From NCBI GenBank assembly GCA_947567425.1, contig CANOLV010000006.1:59238-123237 (forward strand): a stretch of 64,000 nucleotides of DNA, in the 5' to 3' direction. Made by a program: the position numbers and the translations under genes. This DNA comes from an uncultured Porphyromonadaceae bacterium. Its GTDB lineage: Bacteria; Bacteroidota; Bacteroidia; Bacteroidales; Muribaculaceae. Below the pieces are notes generated by a model. It had not been told where the DNA came from. It ran no database searches and worked only from the letters and a program-made list of their open reading frames with translations. Below are positions 42,106 through 50,159 of the stretch, in pieces (within the stretch, counting starts at the first letter, position 1; every line of letters starts with the position of its first letter).

Positions 42106-42463
42106 GTATGCGGTGATCCGATATGTGCCACGTGTGGAACGTGAGGAATTTATCAATGTCGGGTTAATAATGATGTGCAAGCGCAAGCGCTGGGTAAGGG
42201 CCGAACTTAACATAGACCAAAGGAAACTTGCAGTCTATGATTCGCCTCTATCCGCAGATGAACTGAACACCCAACTTTCAGAATTCAAACTTATAGGGGA
42301 GGGGAAGGCCGGATGCGGTCCTATGGGGTTGCTTGAGGCTGAAGAACGGTTTCGCTGGTTGACGGCTGTCAAGAGCTCGGTCATACAGACTTCACGACCG
42401 CATACGGGTCTGACGGAGAACCTTGATGCCACGTTTGACCGGTTGATGTCGGAGCTTGTATAG
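42083..42463 (+). CDS. DUF3037 protein
   Basis: A 126-residue soluble protein fitting DUF3037: it opens with YEYAVIRYVPRVEREEFINVGLI (in part YAVIRYVP and EREEFINVG), a conserved beginning that is followed by VIM-type strands and KRKRWVRAEL. The remainder is helical with GPMGLLEAEERFRWLTAVKSS. Function unknown. It overlaps the HipA-like gene by 23 bases, which points to tight co-expression and perhaps a complex. Its last base is 20 bases before the -7 element of the GH2 gene. Confidence 0.85.
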   Translation: MHDRHLYEYAVIRYVPRVEREEFINVGLIMMCKRKRWVRAELNIDQRKLAVYDSPLSADELNTQLSEFKLIGEGKAGCGPMGLLEAEERFRWLTAVKSSVIQTSRPHTGLTENLDATFDRLMSELV

Positions 42464-42483
42464 ATAAATTCATATTAAAACGC

Positions 42484-42491
42484 TATCTTTG
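42484..42491 (+). promoter_or_regulatory. -7 element of the GH2 gene
   Basis: TATCTTTG matches TAnnTTTG and leaves a leader of about 30 bases before the ATG at 42526. A TTG at 42456-42458 is the nearest, poorly spaced -33 candidate. Confidence 0.55.
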
Positions 42492-42525
42492 TACGGTATT
42501 AATAACCAATCATAATATTTTTGCC

Positions 42526-44946
42526 ATGAAATTAAGATTTTGGGGAGCTTTGATTCTGTCCGCAGCCGCAGTTGTGCCGGTTTTGGCCCAGCGGTCGACT
42601 TTCAATATCAATCAGGACTGGAGCTTCTTTGCCGGTGATGCGCCAGGTGCGGAAGCTTTGGATTTCGACGATTCGTCGTGGAATCGGGTCAATGTGCCTC
42701 ACGACTTTCAGATCCATCAGCCTTGGGTAGAGCCTGCGTCCGATGAAAAGCCTGATATGGACAATCCGATGGCCAACGTCAAAAGCCGTCTAAGTTCGCG
42801 CGGATTTAAAGAGATGGGTACCGGATGGTACCGCAGGACGCTTGCCGCTCCTGAAGAGTGGCGAGGCCGGAGGGTGTTGCTTGACTTTGAGGGCATAATG
42901 CTCGTGGGGGATGTATATCTTAACGGCGAGCTTGTGGGTGGAACGGACTACGGCTATCTCGGATTTGAAATAGATGTGTCGGACAAGTTGGTTTACGGCG
43001 GGAATAATGTCATAGCAGTCAGGGCCGACACCGGTAAACCGGAAAACTCCAGATGGTATACAGGCTGCGGTCTTTACCGTGATGTGAAGGTGACAGTGAC
43101 GGATCCTGATCAATATTTTATGCGTCATCCGCTTAGCATAACCACACCTAAGGCTGACGAAAAACTGTCGACTGTGGTGGTAGGCGGCGAAATAGCTTCT
43201 TTTGTCAAGGCCGACAGTATTTCTGTGGGAATAGAGATATTTGACAAGGATGGAAGGAGCATTTATTCTGAAACGCGGAGGCATTGGACGCATCCCCGCC
43301 AGCATGTGCGCGAATATTGTCTTGACAGCATTTCGGTGGTGAATGCTGATCTATGGGACTGCGATTCGCCGTCGCTTTACACTATGGAGGCTACTCTGTA
43401 CCGTAATGACGGGAGTGTAGCGGACCGCGTAAGGCAAAGGTTCGGCATACGGCAAATCGAATTTTCTCCTGAATTCGGATTTAAGCTAAATGGGAAGAAG
43501 GTGCTGCTTAAGGGTATAGCTAACCATCATACTCTCGGGGCACTGGGAGCGGCGGCATATCCCCGTGCGATCGAGAAGAGAATTCAGCTTCTTAAGGAGT
43601 TCGGATTTAATCATATACGCACCTCCCATAACCCTTATAGCGAATCTTTTATGGATTTGTGTGACGAGTATGGCATGCTGGTAGTGGATGAACTGTATGA
43701 TAAGTGGACCACCCAATATGCCGGCGGCAGGAAGGACTGGAGCGAGCAGTGGCAGAAGGATGTGCCTGAGTGGGTGAGGCGCGACCGCAATCATCCTTCG
43801 GTCATAATATGGAGCCTTGGAAATGAACTACAGCTCATACCTGATCTACCTTTCAACGACTGGGGAGTAACTCCGTATCGGTTGCAGAAGGCGTTGCTTA
43901 AGCGGTATGATGATACGAGGCCTGTCACGGTGGCCATGCACCCGCGCGGGCGCGACGAGCATACGGATTCTCTGCCGGCTCCATTGGTCAAAGTCACGGA
44001 CATAGCGGCATATAATTACAGGTACATGTATTTTCCCGGTGATTCGAAGAAATTCCCATGGATGATGTTCTATCAAAGTGAAGCCAATACTTCCGGCATG
44101 GGTCCTAACTATTACGAAATGGATCTTGACAAGGTGATCGGGCTTGCGTATTGGGGCATGATCGACTATCTCGGGGAGTCCAACGGTTGGCCGGCGAAGG
44201 GCTGGACCCAGGGCGTGTTTGATATTGCGTTGACCCCTAAGCCGGCCGCCTACTTTCTAAAAAGTATTTTTAAGCCGGAAGAACCTGTGGTGCATATCGG
44301 CATAGTGGACCGTGATGACAATACTGTATGGAACGACGTCAAGGTAGGTACTCGGAAAATGTCATCGCATTGGAATCGTGCGGAGGGTTGTATAGTGTCG
44401 CTTTATACGTTCACTAATGCCGACGAAGTAGAACTTATCGTCAATGGACGCAGTTTTGGCCGGAAAGTTAACGAGGTATCAGATCCGAAGCGCCGCAACC
44501 GTATATATTGGGACAGCATACCCTATAAAAAAGGGTATATCGAGGCTCGAGCTTACAATAAAGGACAAAGTAAGCCAGTGAAAAGTCACAGACTGGAGAC
44601 ATCTGGCAAGGCTGTGAAGCTTATGGCTGTCGCCGACAATGAAGAGTGGACATCAGACGGGCTTGACCTGCAGCATGTGAAGGTGACAGCGGTCGATGCC
44701 CGCGGCCGTCAGGATTATGGTGCTTCAGGCGAGATTAAGTTTGATGTTGAGGGTCCGGCCGAAATAGTAGGTGTGATCAACGGCGACATTTATTCTGAGG
44801 AGCTTACTGTAGGAAATGTACGGCGGATGTATGATGGAGAGGTGACGGTCATACTTCGCTCTCTGAATAGACCTGGAGATGTCGTGCTCAAGGCATTCGG
44901 TCCGGACGACATACGCCCGGTCACTCTGATGCTCAAAGCTCATTGA
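42526..44946 (+). CDS. Glycoside hydrolase family 2 protein (beta-galactosidase type)
   Basis: An 806-residue exported enzyme with a signal peptide ending VVPVLAQ. The order is a sugar-binding jelly roll (FNINQDWSFFAGD, WNRVNVPHDF, GWYRRTL), an immunoglobulin-like domain, a TIM barrel (LKGIANHHTLGALGAA, HIRTSHNPYS) and C-terminal DUF4982-like and immunoglobulin-like domains. The acid/base is the Glu in IIWSLGNEL near residue 434 and the nucleophile the Glu in MFYQSEANTSG near 518. Members act on beta-galactosides, glucuronides or mannosides; substrate is not fixed by sequence, but the short form with DUF4982 is common among Bacteroidetes beta-galactosidases. It is transcribed alone and ends at a long hairpin shared with a convergent gene. 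No SusCD pair is adjacent. Confidence 0.9.
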   Translation: MKLRFWGALILSAAAVVPVLAQRSTFNINQDWSFFAGDAPGAEALDFDDSSWNRVNVPHDFQIHQPWVEPASDEKPDMDNPMANVKSRLSSRGFKEMGTGWYRRTLAAPEEWRGRRVLLDFEGIMLVGDVYLNGELVGGTDYGYLGFEIDVSDKLVYGGNNVIAVRADTGKPENSRWYTGCGLYRDVKVTVTDPDQYFMRHPLSITTPKADEKLSTVVVGGEIASFVKADSISVGIEIFDKDGRSIYSETRRHWTHPRQHVREYCLDSISVVNADLWDCDSPSLYTMEATLYRNDGSVADRVRQRFGIRQIEFSPEFGFKLNGKKVLLKGIANHHTLGALGAAAYPRAIEKRIQLLKEFGFNHIRTSHNPYSESFMDLCDEYGMLVVDELYDKWTTQYAGGRKDWSEQWQKDVPEWVRRDRNHPSVIIWSLGNELQLIPDLPFNDWGVTPYRLQKALLKRYDDTRPVTVAMHPRGRDEHTDSLPAPLVKVTDIAAYNYRYMYFPGDSKKFPWMMFYQSEANTSGMGPNYYEMDLDKVIGLAYWGMIDYLGESNGWPAKGWTQGVFDIALTPKPAAYFLKSIFKPEEPVVHIGIVDRDDNTVWNDVKVGTRKMSSHWNRAEGCIVSLYTFTNADEVELIVNGRSFGRKVNEVSDPKRRNRIYWDSIPYKKGYIEARAYNKGQSKPVKSHRLETSGKAVKLMAVADNEEWTSDGLDLQHVKVTAVDARGRQDYGASGEIKFDVEGPAEIVGVINGDIYSEELTVGNVRRMYDGEVTVILRSLNRPGDVVLKAFGPDDIRPVTLMLKAH

Positions 44947-44995
44947 TCTGCCAAAAGTGCACTGAAGGATTACTTGGAATAGTATAGTATAAATG

Positions 44996-45039
44996 CAGGC
45001 TACTTCAGCGAGCGAAATTCCGCTCACTGAAGTAGCCTG
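44996..45039. terminator. Long hairpin between convergent GH2 and LEA-like genes
   Basis: CAGGCTACTTCAG (44996-45008) pairs perfectly with CTGAAGTAGCCTG (45027-45039), and GAGCG/CGCTC extend the stem inside. T runs on both sides are weak, so it may be a bidirectional terminator or an mRNA-stabilising stem. Confidence 0.7.
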
Positions 45040-45072
45040 TGCGTATTTTGAAGATTTGATGATGCTATAGGA

Positions 45073-45450
45073 TCAGCCTTTGAGCTTATCGGCGAGATTG
45101 TGGGCCATGTCGGCTCCGTTGTCGAGTGCATTGGCGGTCATATCCTTCACTTTGTCAAGCAGGTCGGATCCCTTATCCTTTGCATCGCCAATCTTGTCGG
45201 CGAGACTGTCTTTGATATCGCCGAGCTTGTCTGCGAGATTGTCCTTGGCATCGGCCAGTCCGGACTTGGCATCCGCTATTTTGTCTTGTGCAGTGGCTTT
45301 TGCGTCTGCAATCTTGTCTTGTGCCACGTCCTTTGCGGCGGAATACTCCGACTTCGCAGCTTCCTTAGCAGCCGTGGCGCTTACTTTTGCCGCATCGAGG
45401 CTTACCTGTGCCTCGGCTTTCGCGTCTTGTAATTTCTTGTTCACGTCCAT
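45073..45450 (-). CDS. LEA-like repeat protein
   Basis: A 125-residue, very hydrophilic protein made almost only of Ala, Asp, Lys, Leu and Gly. It consists of overlapping 11-residue-type repeats such as AQDKIADAKAT, AQDKIADAKSG, LADAKDN, LADKLGDIKDS and LADKIGDAKDK, forming a long amphipathic helix. This pattern resembles group 3 late embryogenesis abundant proteins and the bacterial stress proteins of that type, which protect membranes and proteins on drying or cold. No signal peptide or membrane segment is visible. It lies downstream of the nqr operon and is separated from it by a hairpin, so it is probably an independent gene. Confidence 0.78.
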   Translation of the reverse strand: MDVNKKLQDAKAEAQVSLDAAKVSATAAKEAAKSEYSAAKDVAQDKIADAKATAQDKIADAKSGLADAKDNLADKLGDIKDSLADKIGDAKDKGSDLLDKVKDMTANALDNGADMAHNLADKLKG

Positions 45451-45535
45451 AGTCTTTATTTTTTATTTCTTGTACAGTCATAGAAACGCATCCGGGCGGA
45501 ACTGTGTTCGTTTAGTTAACTCAATTTAGGATATA

Positions 45536-45577
45536 GAAAAATAGAGCGAGGCCATATTATTTCTATGGCTCCGCTCT
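45536..45577 (-). terminator. Terminator of the nqr operon
   Basis: A 14-bp stem with two central mismatches (45543-45556 with 45564-45577) is followed on the minus strand by ATTTTTC. It lies 33 bases after the nqrF stop. Confidence 0.7.
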
Positions 45578-45609
45578 GTTTTGTCATTTTTAGTCGGGAT
45601 TGGCTTTTG

Positions 45610-46914
45610 TCAGCCTCCGAAATTGTCGTACATGAGATTTTCGGATGGTACTCCAAGATCCCAAAGCATCTTTTCAACGGCTTTGCTCATCGGACCAGGA
45701 CCGCACATGTAGTATTCGATGTCTTCCGGTGCGGGATGGTCTTTGAGATATGTCTCGTAGATCACCTGATGGACAAATCCCGGTGTGTACTTTACTCCAG
45801 CCGCATCGGCTGCCGGATCCGGACGGTCGAGGGCGAGATGGAATTTGAAGTTGGGGAAGTCCTTTTCAAGCTGCAGGAAGTCTTCAAGATAGAATACTTC
45901 GTTGAGGGCACGGGCACCGTAGAAGTAGTTCATCACACGATCGGTGGTGTTGAGGGTGCGCGTCATGTGCATGATCTGCGCACGCAACGGCGCCATACCT
46001 GCGCCACCGCCTACCCACATCATTTCGGCCTTAGAGTTGAAGATCGGGTGGAAGTCGCCGTAAGGACCGCTCATCACCACTTTGTCGCCGGGCTTGAGAG
46101 TGAATATGTAGGAAGAGGCTATACCGGGCATAACGTCCTGGAATCCGACTTCAGGTTTCGGCTTGAACGGTGGAGTGGCTATTCTGACGGTCAGCATAAA
46201 GCGATCGCCTTCAGCCGGGTAGTTGGCCATAGAATAGGCGCGCACAGTCTCTGCCGTGTTCTTGCATTTTAGCGAGAACAGACCGAATTTCTCCCATGCC
46301 GGCAGATACTCGTCGCCTATGAGCGACTTGTCGATGTCGACATTGTAGTCCATCTCGTATTTTGGGATCTTAATCTGCGCGTATGATCCGGGGATGAAGT
46401 TCATGTGTGCGCCTGGAGGCAAGGCCACGATGAATTCCTTGATGAATGTGGCCACGTTCTTATTCGATACCACTTCGCATTCCCATTCCTTGACATCAAG
46501 TACAGATGCGGGTACGCCGATCTTCATGTCTTCCTTCACCTTGACCTGGCATCCCAGACGCCAATGATCCTTCATCTGTTTGCGTGTGAAGTGAACCGTC
46601 TCGGTAGGAAGCACTTCGCCTCCGCCCTCAAATACCTGTACTTTGCACTGTCCGCAGCTACCTTTGCCGCCACATGCCGATGACAGGAATATGTTTTGAT
46701 CGGCCATAGTCGACAGAAGTGACTTCCCGGACTGGGCAAATACGTCCTTGTCTCCGTTGATGTTGATTTTCACTTGACCCGTGTGTACGAGAAACTTCTT
46801 TGCTACGAGAAGCACGGTCACCAGAATCAGAGTGATGAGCAGGAATATCACTACTCCGGACATTACTGTGAGCTGTCCGGCGGATGCAAGCATTATCATG
46901 TTCAATATATTCAT
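45610..46914 (-). CDS. nqrF: Na+-translocating NADH:quinone reductase subunit F
   Basis: A 434-residue flavin and iron-sulfur subunit that accepts electrons from NADH. One N-terminal membrane helix (residues 17-38) is followed by a [2Fe-2S] domain with C81, C87, C90 and C122 (SACGGKGSCGQCKVQ and LGCQV), an FAD domain with RAYSMANYP, and an NADH domain with GGGAGMAPLRAQIMH and MCGPGPM. Last gene of nqrABCDEF, starting 7 bases after nqrE. The complete operon indicates sodium-motive respiration, which is typical of Bacteroidales. Confidence 0.96.
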   Translation of the reverse strand: MNILNMIMLASAGQLTVMSGVVIFLLITLILVTVLLVAKKFLVHTGQVKININGDKDVFAQSGKSLLSTMADQNIFLSSACGGKGSCGQCKVQVFEGGGEVLPTETVHFTRKQMKDHWRLGCQVKVKEDMKIGVPASVLDVKEWECEVVSNKNVATFIKEFIVALPPGAHMNFIPGSYAQIKIPKYEMDYNVDIDKSLIGDEYLPAWEKFGLFSLKCKNTAETVRAYSMANYPAEGDRFMLTVRIATPPFKPKPEVGFQDVMPGIASSYIFTLKPGDKVVMSGPYGDFHPIFNSKAEMMWVGGGAGMAPLRAQIMHMTRTLNTTDRVMNYFYGARALNEVFYLEDFLQLEKDFPNFKFHLALDRPDPAADAAGVKYTPGFVHQVIYETYLKDHPAPEDIEYYMCGPGPMSKAVEKMLWDLGVPSENLMYDNFGG

Positions 46915-46921
46915 GGTTGCA

Positions 46922-47539
46922 TTATAGTTTAATGCCGAGGAAGCTCATAAAAGCGATTCCCATAAGGCCGGTGATTATAAAAGTGATGCCAACTCCGCGG
47001 AGAGGTTTGGGGATGTTGCTGTATTCTTGCAGGCGTTCGCGTATGGCGGCAATGGCAACGATGGCCAGCAACCAGCCCAGTCCCCATCCGGCTCCGGCGA
47101 AGCATGCTGTCCATACATTGGGAAAGTCGCGCTGCTGCATGAACAGAGAACCTCCGAGTATGGCGCAGTTGACGGCGATGAGCGGCAGGAATATGCCGAG
47201 CGAAGCATACAGAGTGGGGCTGAACTTCTCGACGGCCATTTCCACAAGCTGTGTCAGGGATGCTATGACCGCAATAAACATGATCAGCGAGAGGAAGCTG
47301 AGGTCTACATCGGCGTATTCGGGTCCGAGCCACTGCAAGGCGCCTGCGCGCAGCACATAATTCTCAAGAAGGTAGTTGATAGGCAGTGATATGACGAGCA
47401 TGAATGTCACCGCCGCGCCAAGTCCGAGAGCCGTCTTGACGTTCTTCGACACGGCGAGGAACGAACACATGCCCAAGAAGTAGGCGAATATCATGTTGTC
47501 GACGAATATCGACCTGATAAAGATATTTAAATTTTCCAT
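46922..47539 (-). CDS. nqrE: Na+-translocating NADH:quinone reductase subunit E
   Basis: A 205-residue integral membrane protein with about six helices, of the NqrDE/RnfAE family. FAYFLGMCSFLAVSKN near residues 18-33 carries a conserved cysteine, and the second one lies in VNCAILGGSLFM near 124; in NqrD/NqrE these bind a buried iron centre. It pairs with NqrD in the membrane core. It starts 33 bases after nqrD and ends 7 bases before nqrF. Confidence 0.95.
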   Translation of the reverse strand: MENLNIFIRSIFVDNMIFAYFLGMCSFLAVSKNVKTALGLGAAVTFMLVISLPINYLLENYVLRAGALQWLGPEYADVDLSFLSLIMFIAVIASLTQLVEMAVEKFSPTLYASLGIFLPLIAVNCAILGGSLFMQQRDFPNVWTACFAGAGWGLGWLLAIVAIAAIRERLQEYSNIPKPLRGVGITFIITGLMGIAFMSFLGIKL

Positions 47540-47572
47540 TATACTCCAGTTAAAATATGGGGTTGGACATGT

Positions 47573-48199
47573 TTATTGTTCCTGTAGGTCTTTGTTGTAG
47601 GTGCGGTGTATCCAGATGATGCATGCCACTACGATCAGAGCCATGGGCGGAAGGATCATTAGACCGTTGTTGGCATAGCCCTGTTCGTAGAACGATGCGG
47701 GTATTATCTGTACGCCCCAAAGCGTGCCGCTTCCGAGCAGTTCGCGGAAAAAAGCCACGATGATTAATATTATGGCGTATCCGACACCATTTCCTATGCC
47801 GTCGAGGAACGAAGGCCAGGGTTTATTGCCCATGGCGAATGCCTCAAGGCGTCCCATCAGTATACAGTTGGTGACTATAAGGCCGATAAACACGGACAGC
47901 TGTTTGCTGACATCGTATTGGTAGGCCATAAGGAGCTGATTTACAATAACCACGAGTCCGGCCACTACCACGAGCTGAACTATGATTCGGATGTTAGTAG
48001 GAATAGTGTTGCGCAGAAACGATATTATCACATTGGAAAATGCGAGCACCGCTATGACTGAGATTCCCATCACGCATGCCGGTTCGAGCTTTGCAGTCAC
48101 GGCAAGGCAGGAGCAGATTCCCAGAATCTGGACGATGACGGGATTGTCCTTTGACAGCGGATTTATAAGTGCGCTGAGATTTTTATTGTTCGTAGCCAT
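47573..48199 (-). CDS. nqrD: Na+-translocating NADH:quinone reductase subunit D
   Basis: A 208-residue polytopic membrane protein homologous to NqrE, with the family cysteines in QILGICSCLAVTAK near residue 28 and VTNCILMGRLEAFAM near 110. It begins with the NPLSKDNPV segment found in NqrD and forms the membrane core with NqrE. It starts 5 bases after nqrC. Confidence 0.95.
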   Translation of the reverse strand: MATNNKNLSALINPLSKDNPVIVQILGICSCLAVTAKLEPACVMGISVIAVLAFSNVIISFLRNTIPTNIRIIVQLVVVAGLVVIVNQLLMAYQYDVSKQLSVFIGLIVTNCILMGRLEAFAMGNKPWPSFLDGIGNGVGYAIILIIVAFFRELLGSGTLWGVQIIPASFYEQGYANNGLMILPPMALIVVACIIWIHRTYNKDLQEQ

Positions 48200-48204
48200 T
48201 TTTC

Positions 48205-48915
48205 TTACTGAGCTTTAGTGGTAAGACTTTCAAGAAATTTAGTGTATCCGCCGAGGCAGTCGTCGATCATCGAAGCTACGCCTTTGGATGTGATGGTGCC
48301 TCCTGATATGGCATCGACATAGTCTTCTCCGTTCATTGGTGCCTGTCCTGCTTTAAGCACGGCTACAGGGAGGAATTTGCCGTCCTTTATAAGGTGCTTG
48401 TCGTTGAACTGATTGCTGAATGCCGGTTTTTCGATTTCGGCTCCGAGTCCCGGAGTTTCGCCCTGATGGGCGAAATATGCGCCGTAGATGGTAGATCCGT
48501 CGCTGTTGACGGCTACATATCCCCATATCGGTCCCCAAAGTCCTGCTCCGTACATCGGAAGGATATATTTGACGTTGTCCTGTCCGAGGGTACATTCATA
48601 GACAGGCATCTCTCTTTCTGCAAGAGGCTTCTTGAATTCGACCGATGTGTTCACGTCAAATGCGTTTCCATCGATACGCTGTCCTTCGGAGTTGACCATA
48701 TACATGTCGGTTATGTATTTGTTGAAGTCTTCGATGACTGCGCCTTTTTCCGGAACCACATGTACCGACGCAAGTATCTGCTTCATTTTGTCGGCGTTGG
48801 CGTTTTCGGTCTGGAGAGGTTTCAGACTTAGAGCTGTGAACGCCAATGCCGCGCCCACAACCACCACTAATATAATAATGTATATTATGGTATATACGTT
48901 GCTTTGCTTGTTCAT
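48205..48915 (-). CDS. nqrC: Na+-translocating NADH:quinone reductase subunit C
   Basis: A 236-residue subunit with one N-terminal helix (residues 8-28) and a periplasmic domain bearing covalent FMN. The flavinylation motif is DAISGGTITSKG near residues 200-211, with T206 as the expected acceptor; GYVAVNSDGSTIYGAYFAHQGETPGLG (in parts GYVAVNSDGS and HQGETPGLGAEI) is the conserved FMN site. The motif has GG where SGAT is more common. It starts 8 bases after nqrB. Confidence 0.95.
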   Translation of the reverse strand: MNKQSNVYTIIYIIILVVVVGAALAFTALSLKPLQTENANADKMKQILASVHVVPEKGAVIEDFNKYITDMYMVNSEGQRIDGNAFDVNTSVEFKKPLAEREMPVYECTLGQDNVKYILPMYGAGLWGPIWGYVAVNSDGSTIYGAYFAHQGETPGLGAEIEKPAFSNQFNDKHLIKDGKFLPVAVLKAGQAPMNGEDYVDAISGGTITSKGVASMIDDCLGGYTKFLESLTTKAQ

Positions 48916-48923
48916 AGGTCAAA

Positions 48924-50132
48924 TCATGCTTTAGCGTTAAGACGGCGCATGCGGCGTCGCATATTGGATTGAACGACACAGTAGTCGATGAGCGGAGCGA
49001 ATGCGTTCATAAGCAATACTGCGAGCATGGCGCCTTCGGGATAGCCGTTATTGTAGGTGCGGATAAGTATCGCGATCACTCCGACAAGGAATCCGTAGAT
49101 GTACTTTCCGGTATTGGTGCGGGCCGCCGTCACCGGGTCTGTGGCCATGAACACTGCCGCGAATGCGAATCCACCGAGGGTAAGCTGCTCGGCCGCGGTG
49201 AGCATTGACGCCGGATACGACGGTGTGGCAAACGTATGTGCCACCAGACCCATCAGGAATCCGCCGGCGAATACCGAAAGAATTATGCGCCAGCTGGCAA
49301 TGCCGGTGAGCAGCAGTATGGCGGCCCCGATAAGGATGCAGAGTGTTGACGTTTCTCCAAAGGATCCGGGAATAAGACCTAAGAACATATCCCAATATGT
49401 GAGAGGCTCTCCGACTACGTTGGTGAGGTGGAGCGTGTTGCCTACGTTTGTGGCTACCTGTCCGAGCGGAGTAGCGCCGGAAAAGCCGTCGACTGCCGTA
49501 CCGTCGCCAATGCCGAGCGTGCCCTTAAGAGGCACGAATACTCCGTCGCCGCTCATGTGGGAGGGGTATGCGAAGAAGAGGAAAGCGCGTGTCACCAAAG
49601 CCACGTTGAAAATGTTGTAGCCTGTTCCGCCAAACACTTCCTTCACGAAAATCACGGAGAATGCCGTGGCCACGGCGATCATCCACAAGGGAGTCTCGAT
49701 GGGGCATATAAGCGGAATCAGTATTCCGGAGACGAGGAATCCTTCCTGAATCTCCTCCTTGCGCCATTGTGCTACGCAGAATTCGATGCCGAGTCCGACT
49801 GCATAGGCCACCACTATACGCCAGAATACTTTACAGAATCCGTAGAGCATCAGTTGCCAGAACGGAAATTCGGAAGCTCCGATGGCAAGCCAGTGCTGAT
49901 AGCCGGTGTTGTACATTCCGAACAGCAGGCACGGAATAAGCGCGATCACCACGATGATCATCATTCGTTTGGAGTCGAGGCTGTCGTGGATGTTGACGCC
50001 TGACCTCGAAGTGGTGCTTGGTGTGAACAGGAACGTCTCAAATCCGTCGAATACGGAATGAAAAGACTGAAGCTTTCCACCCGGCTCGAAGTTGGGTTTG
50101 ATTCGGTCAAGATATTTTCTAAGTGATTTCAC
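48924..50132 (-). CDS. nqrB: Na+-translocating NADH:quinone reductase subunit B
   Basis: A 402-residue membrane subunit that conducts Na+ and carries covalent FMN. The flavinylation motif GFSGATPLG puts the FMN on T221. About ten membrane segments are present, with ILIPLICPIETPLWM near residue 138 and VKEVFGGTGYNIFNVAL near 163 as conserved regions, and GFAFAAVFMATDPVTAARTN near the end. It starts 27 bases after nqrA. Confidence 0.96.
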   Translation of the reverse strand: MKSLRKYLDRIKPNFEPGGKLQSFHSVFDGFETFLFTPSTTSRSGVNIHDSLDSKRMMIIVVIALIPCLLFGMYNTGYQHWLAIGASEFPFWQLMLYGFCKVFWRIVVAYAVGLGIEFCVAQWRKEEIQEGFLVSGILIPLICPIETPLWMIAVATAFSVIFVKEVFGGTGYNIFNVALVTRAFLFFAYPSHMSGDGVFVPLKGTLGIGDGTAVDGFSGATPLGQVATNVGNTLHLTNVVGEPLTYWDMFLGLIPGSFGETSTLCILIGAAILLLTGIASWRIILSVFAGGFLMGLVAHTFATPSYPASMLTAAEQLTLGGFAFAAVFMATDPVTAARTNTGKYIYGFLVGVIAILIRTYNNGYPEGAMLAVLLMNAFAPLIDYCVVQSNMRRRMRRLNAKA

Positions 50133-50159
50133 TGTTAGTAAGTTTATGTTTGAATATTA

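Noticed and set aside
40484-42463. Reading the HipA-like/DUF3037 pair as a classic HipBA toxin-antitoxin
   Set aside because: There is no HipB-type DNA-binding partner, and the kinase lacks the N-terminal HipB-contact domain.
45565-46272. 235-codon plus-strand frame opposite nqrF
   Set aside because: It overlaps the nqrF gene and contains no motif; nqrF has full cofactor signatures.
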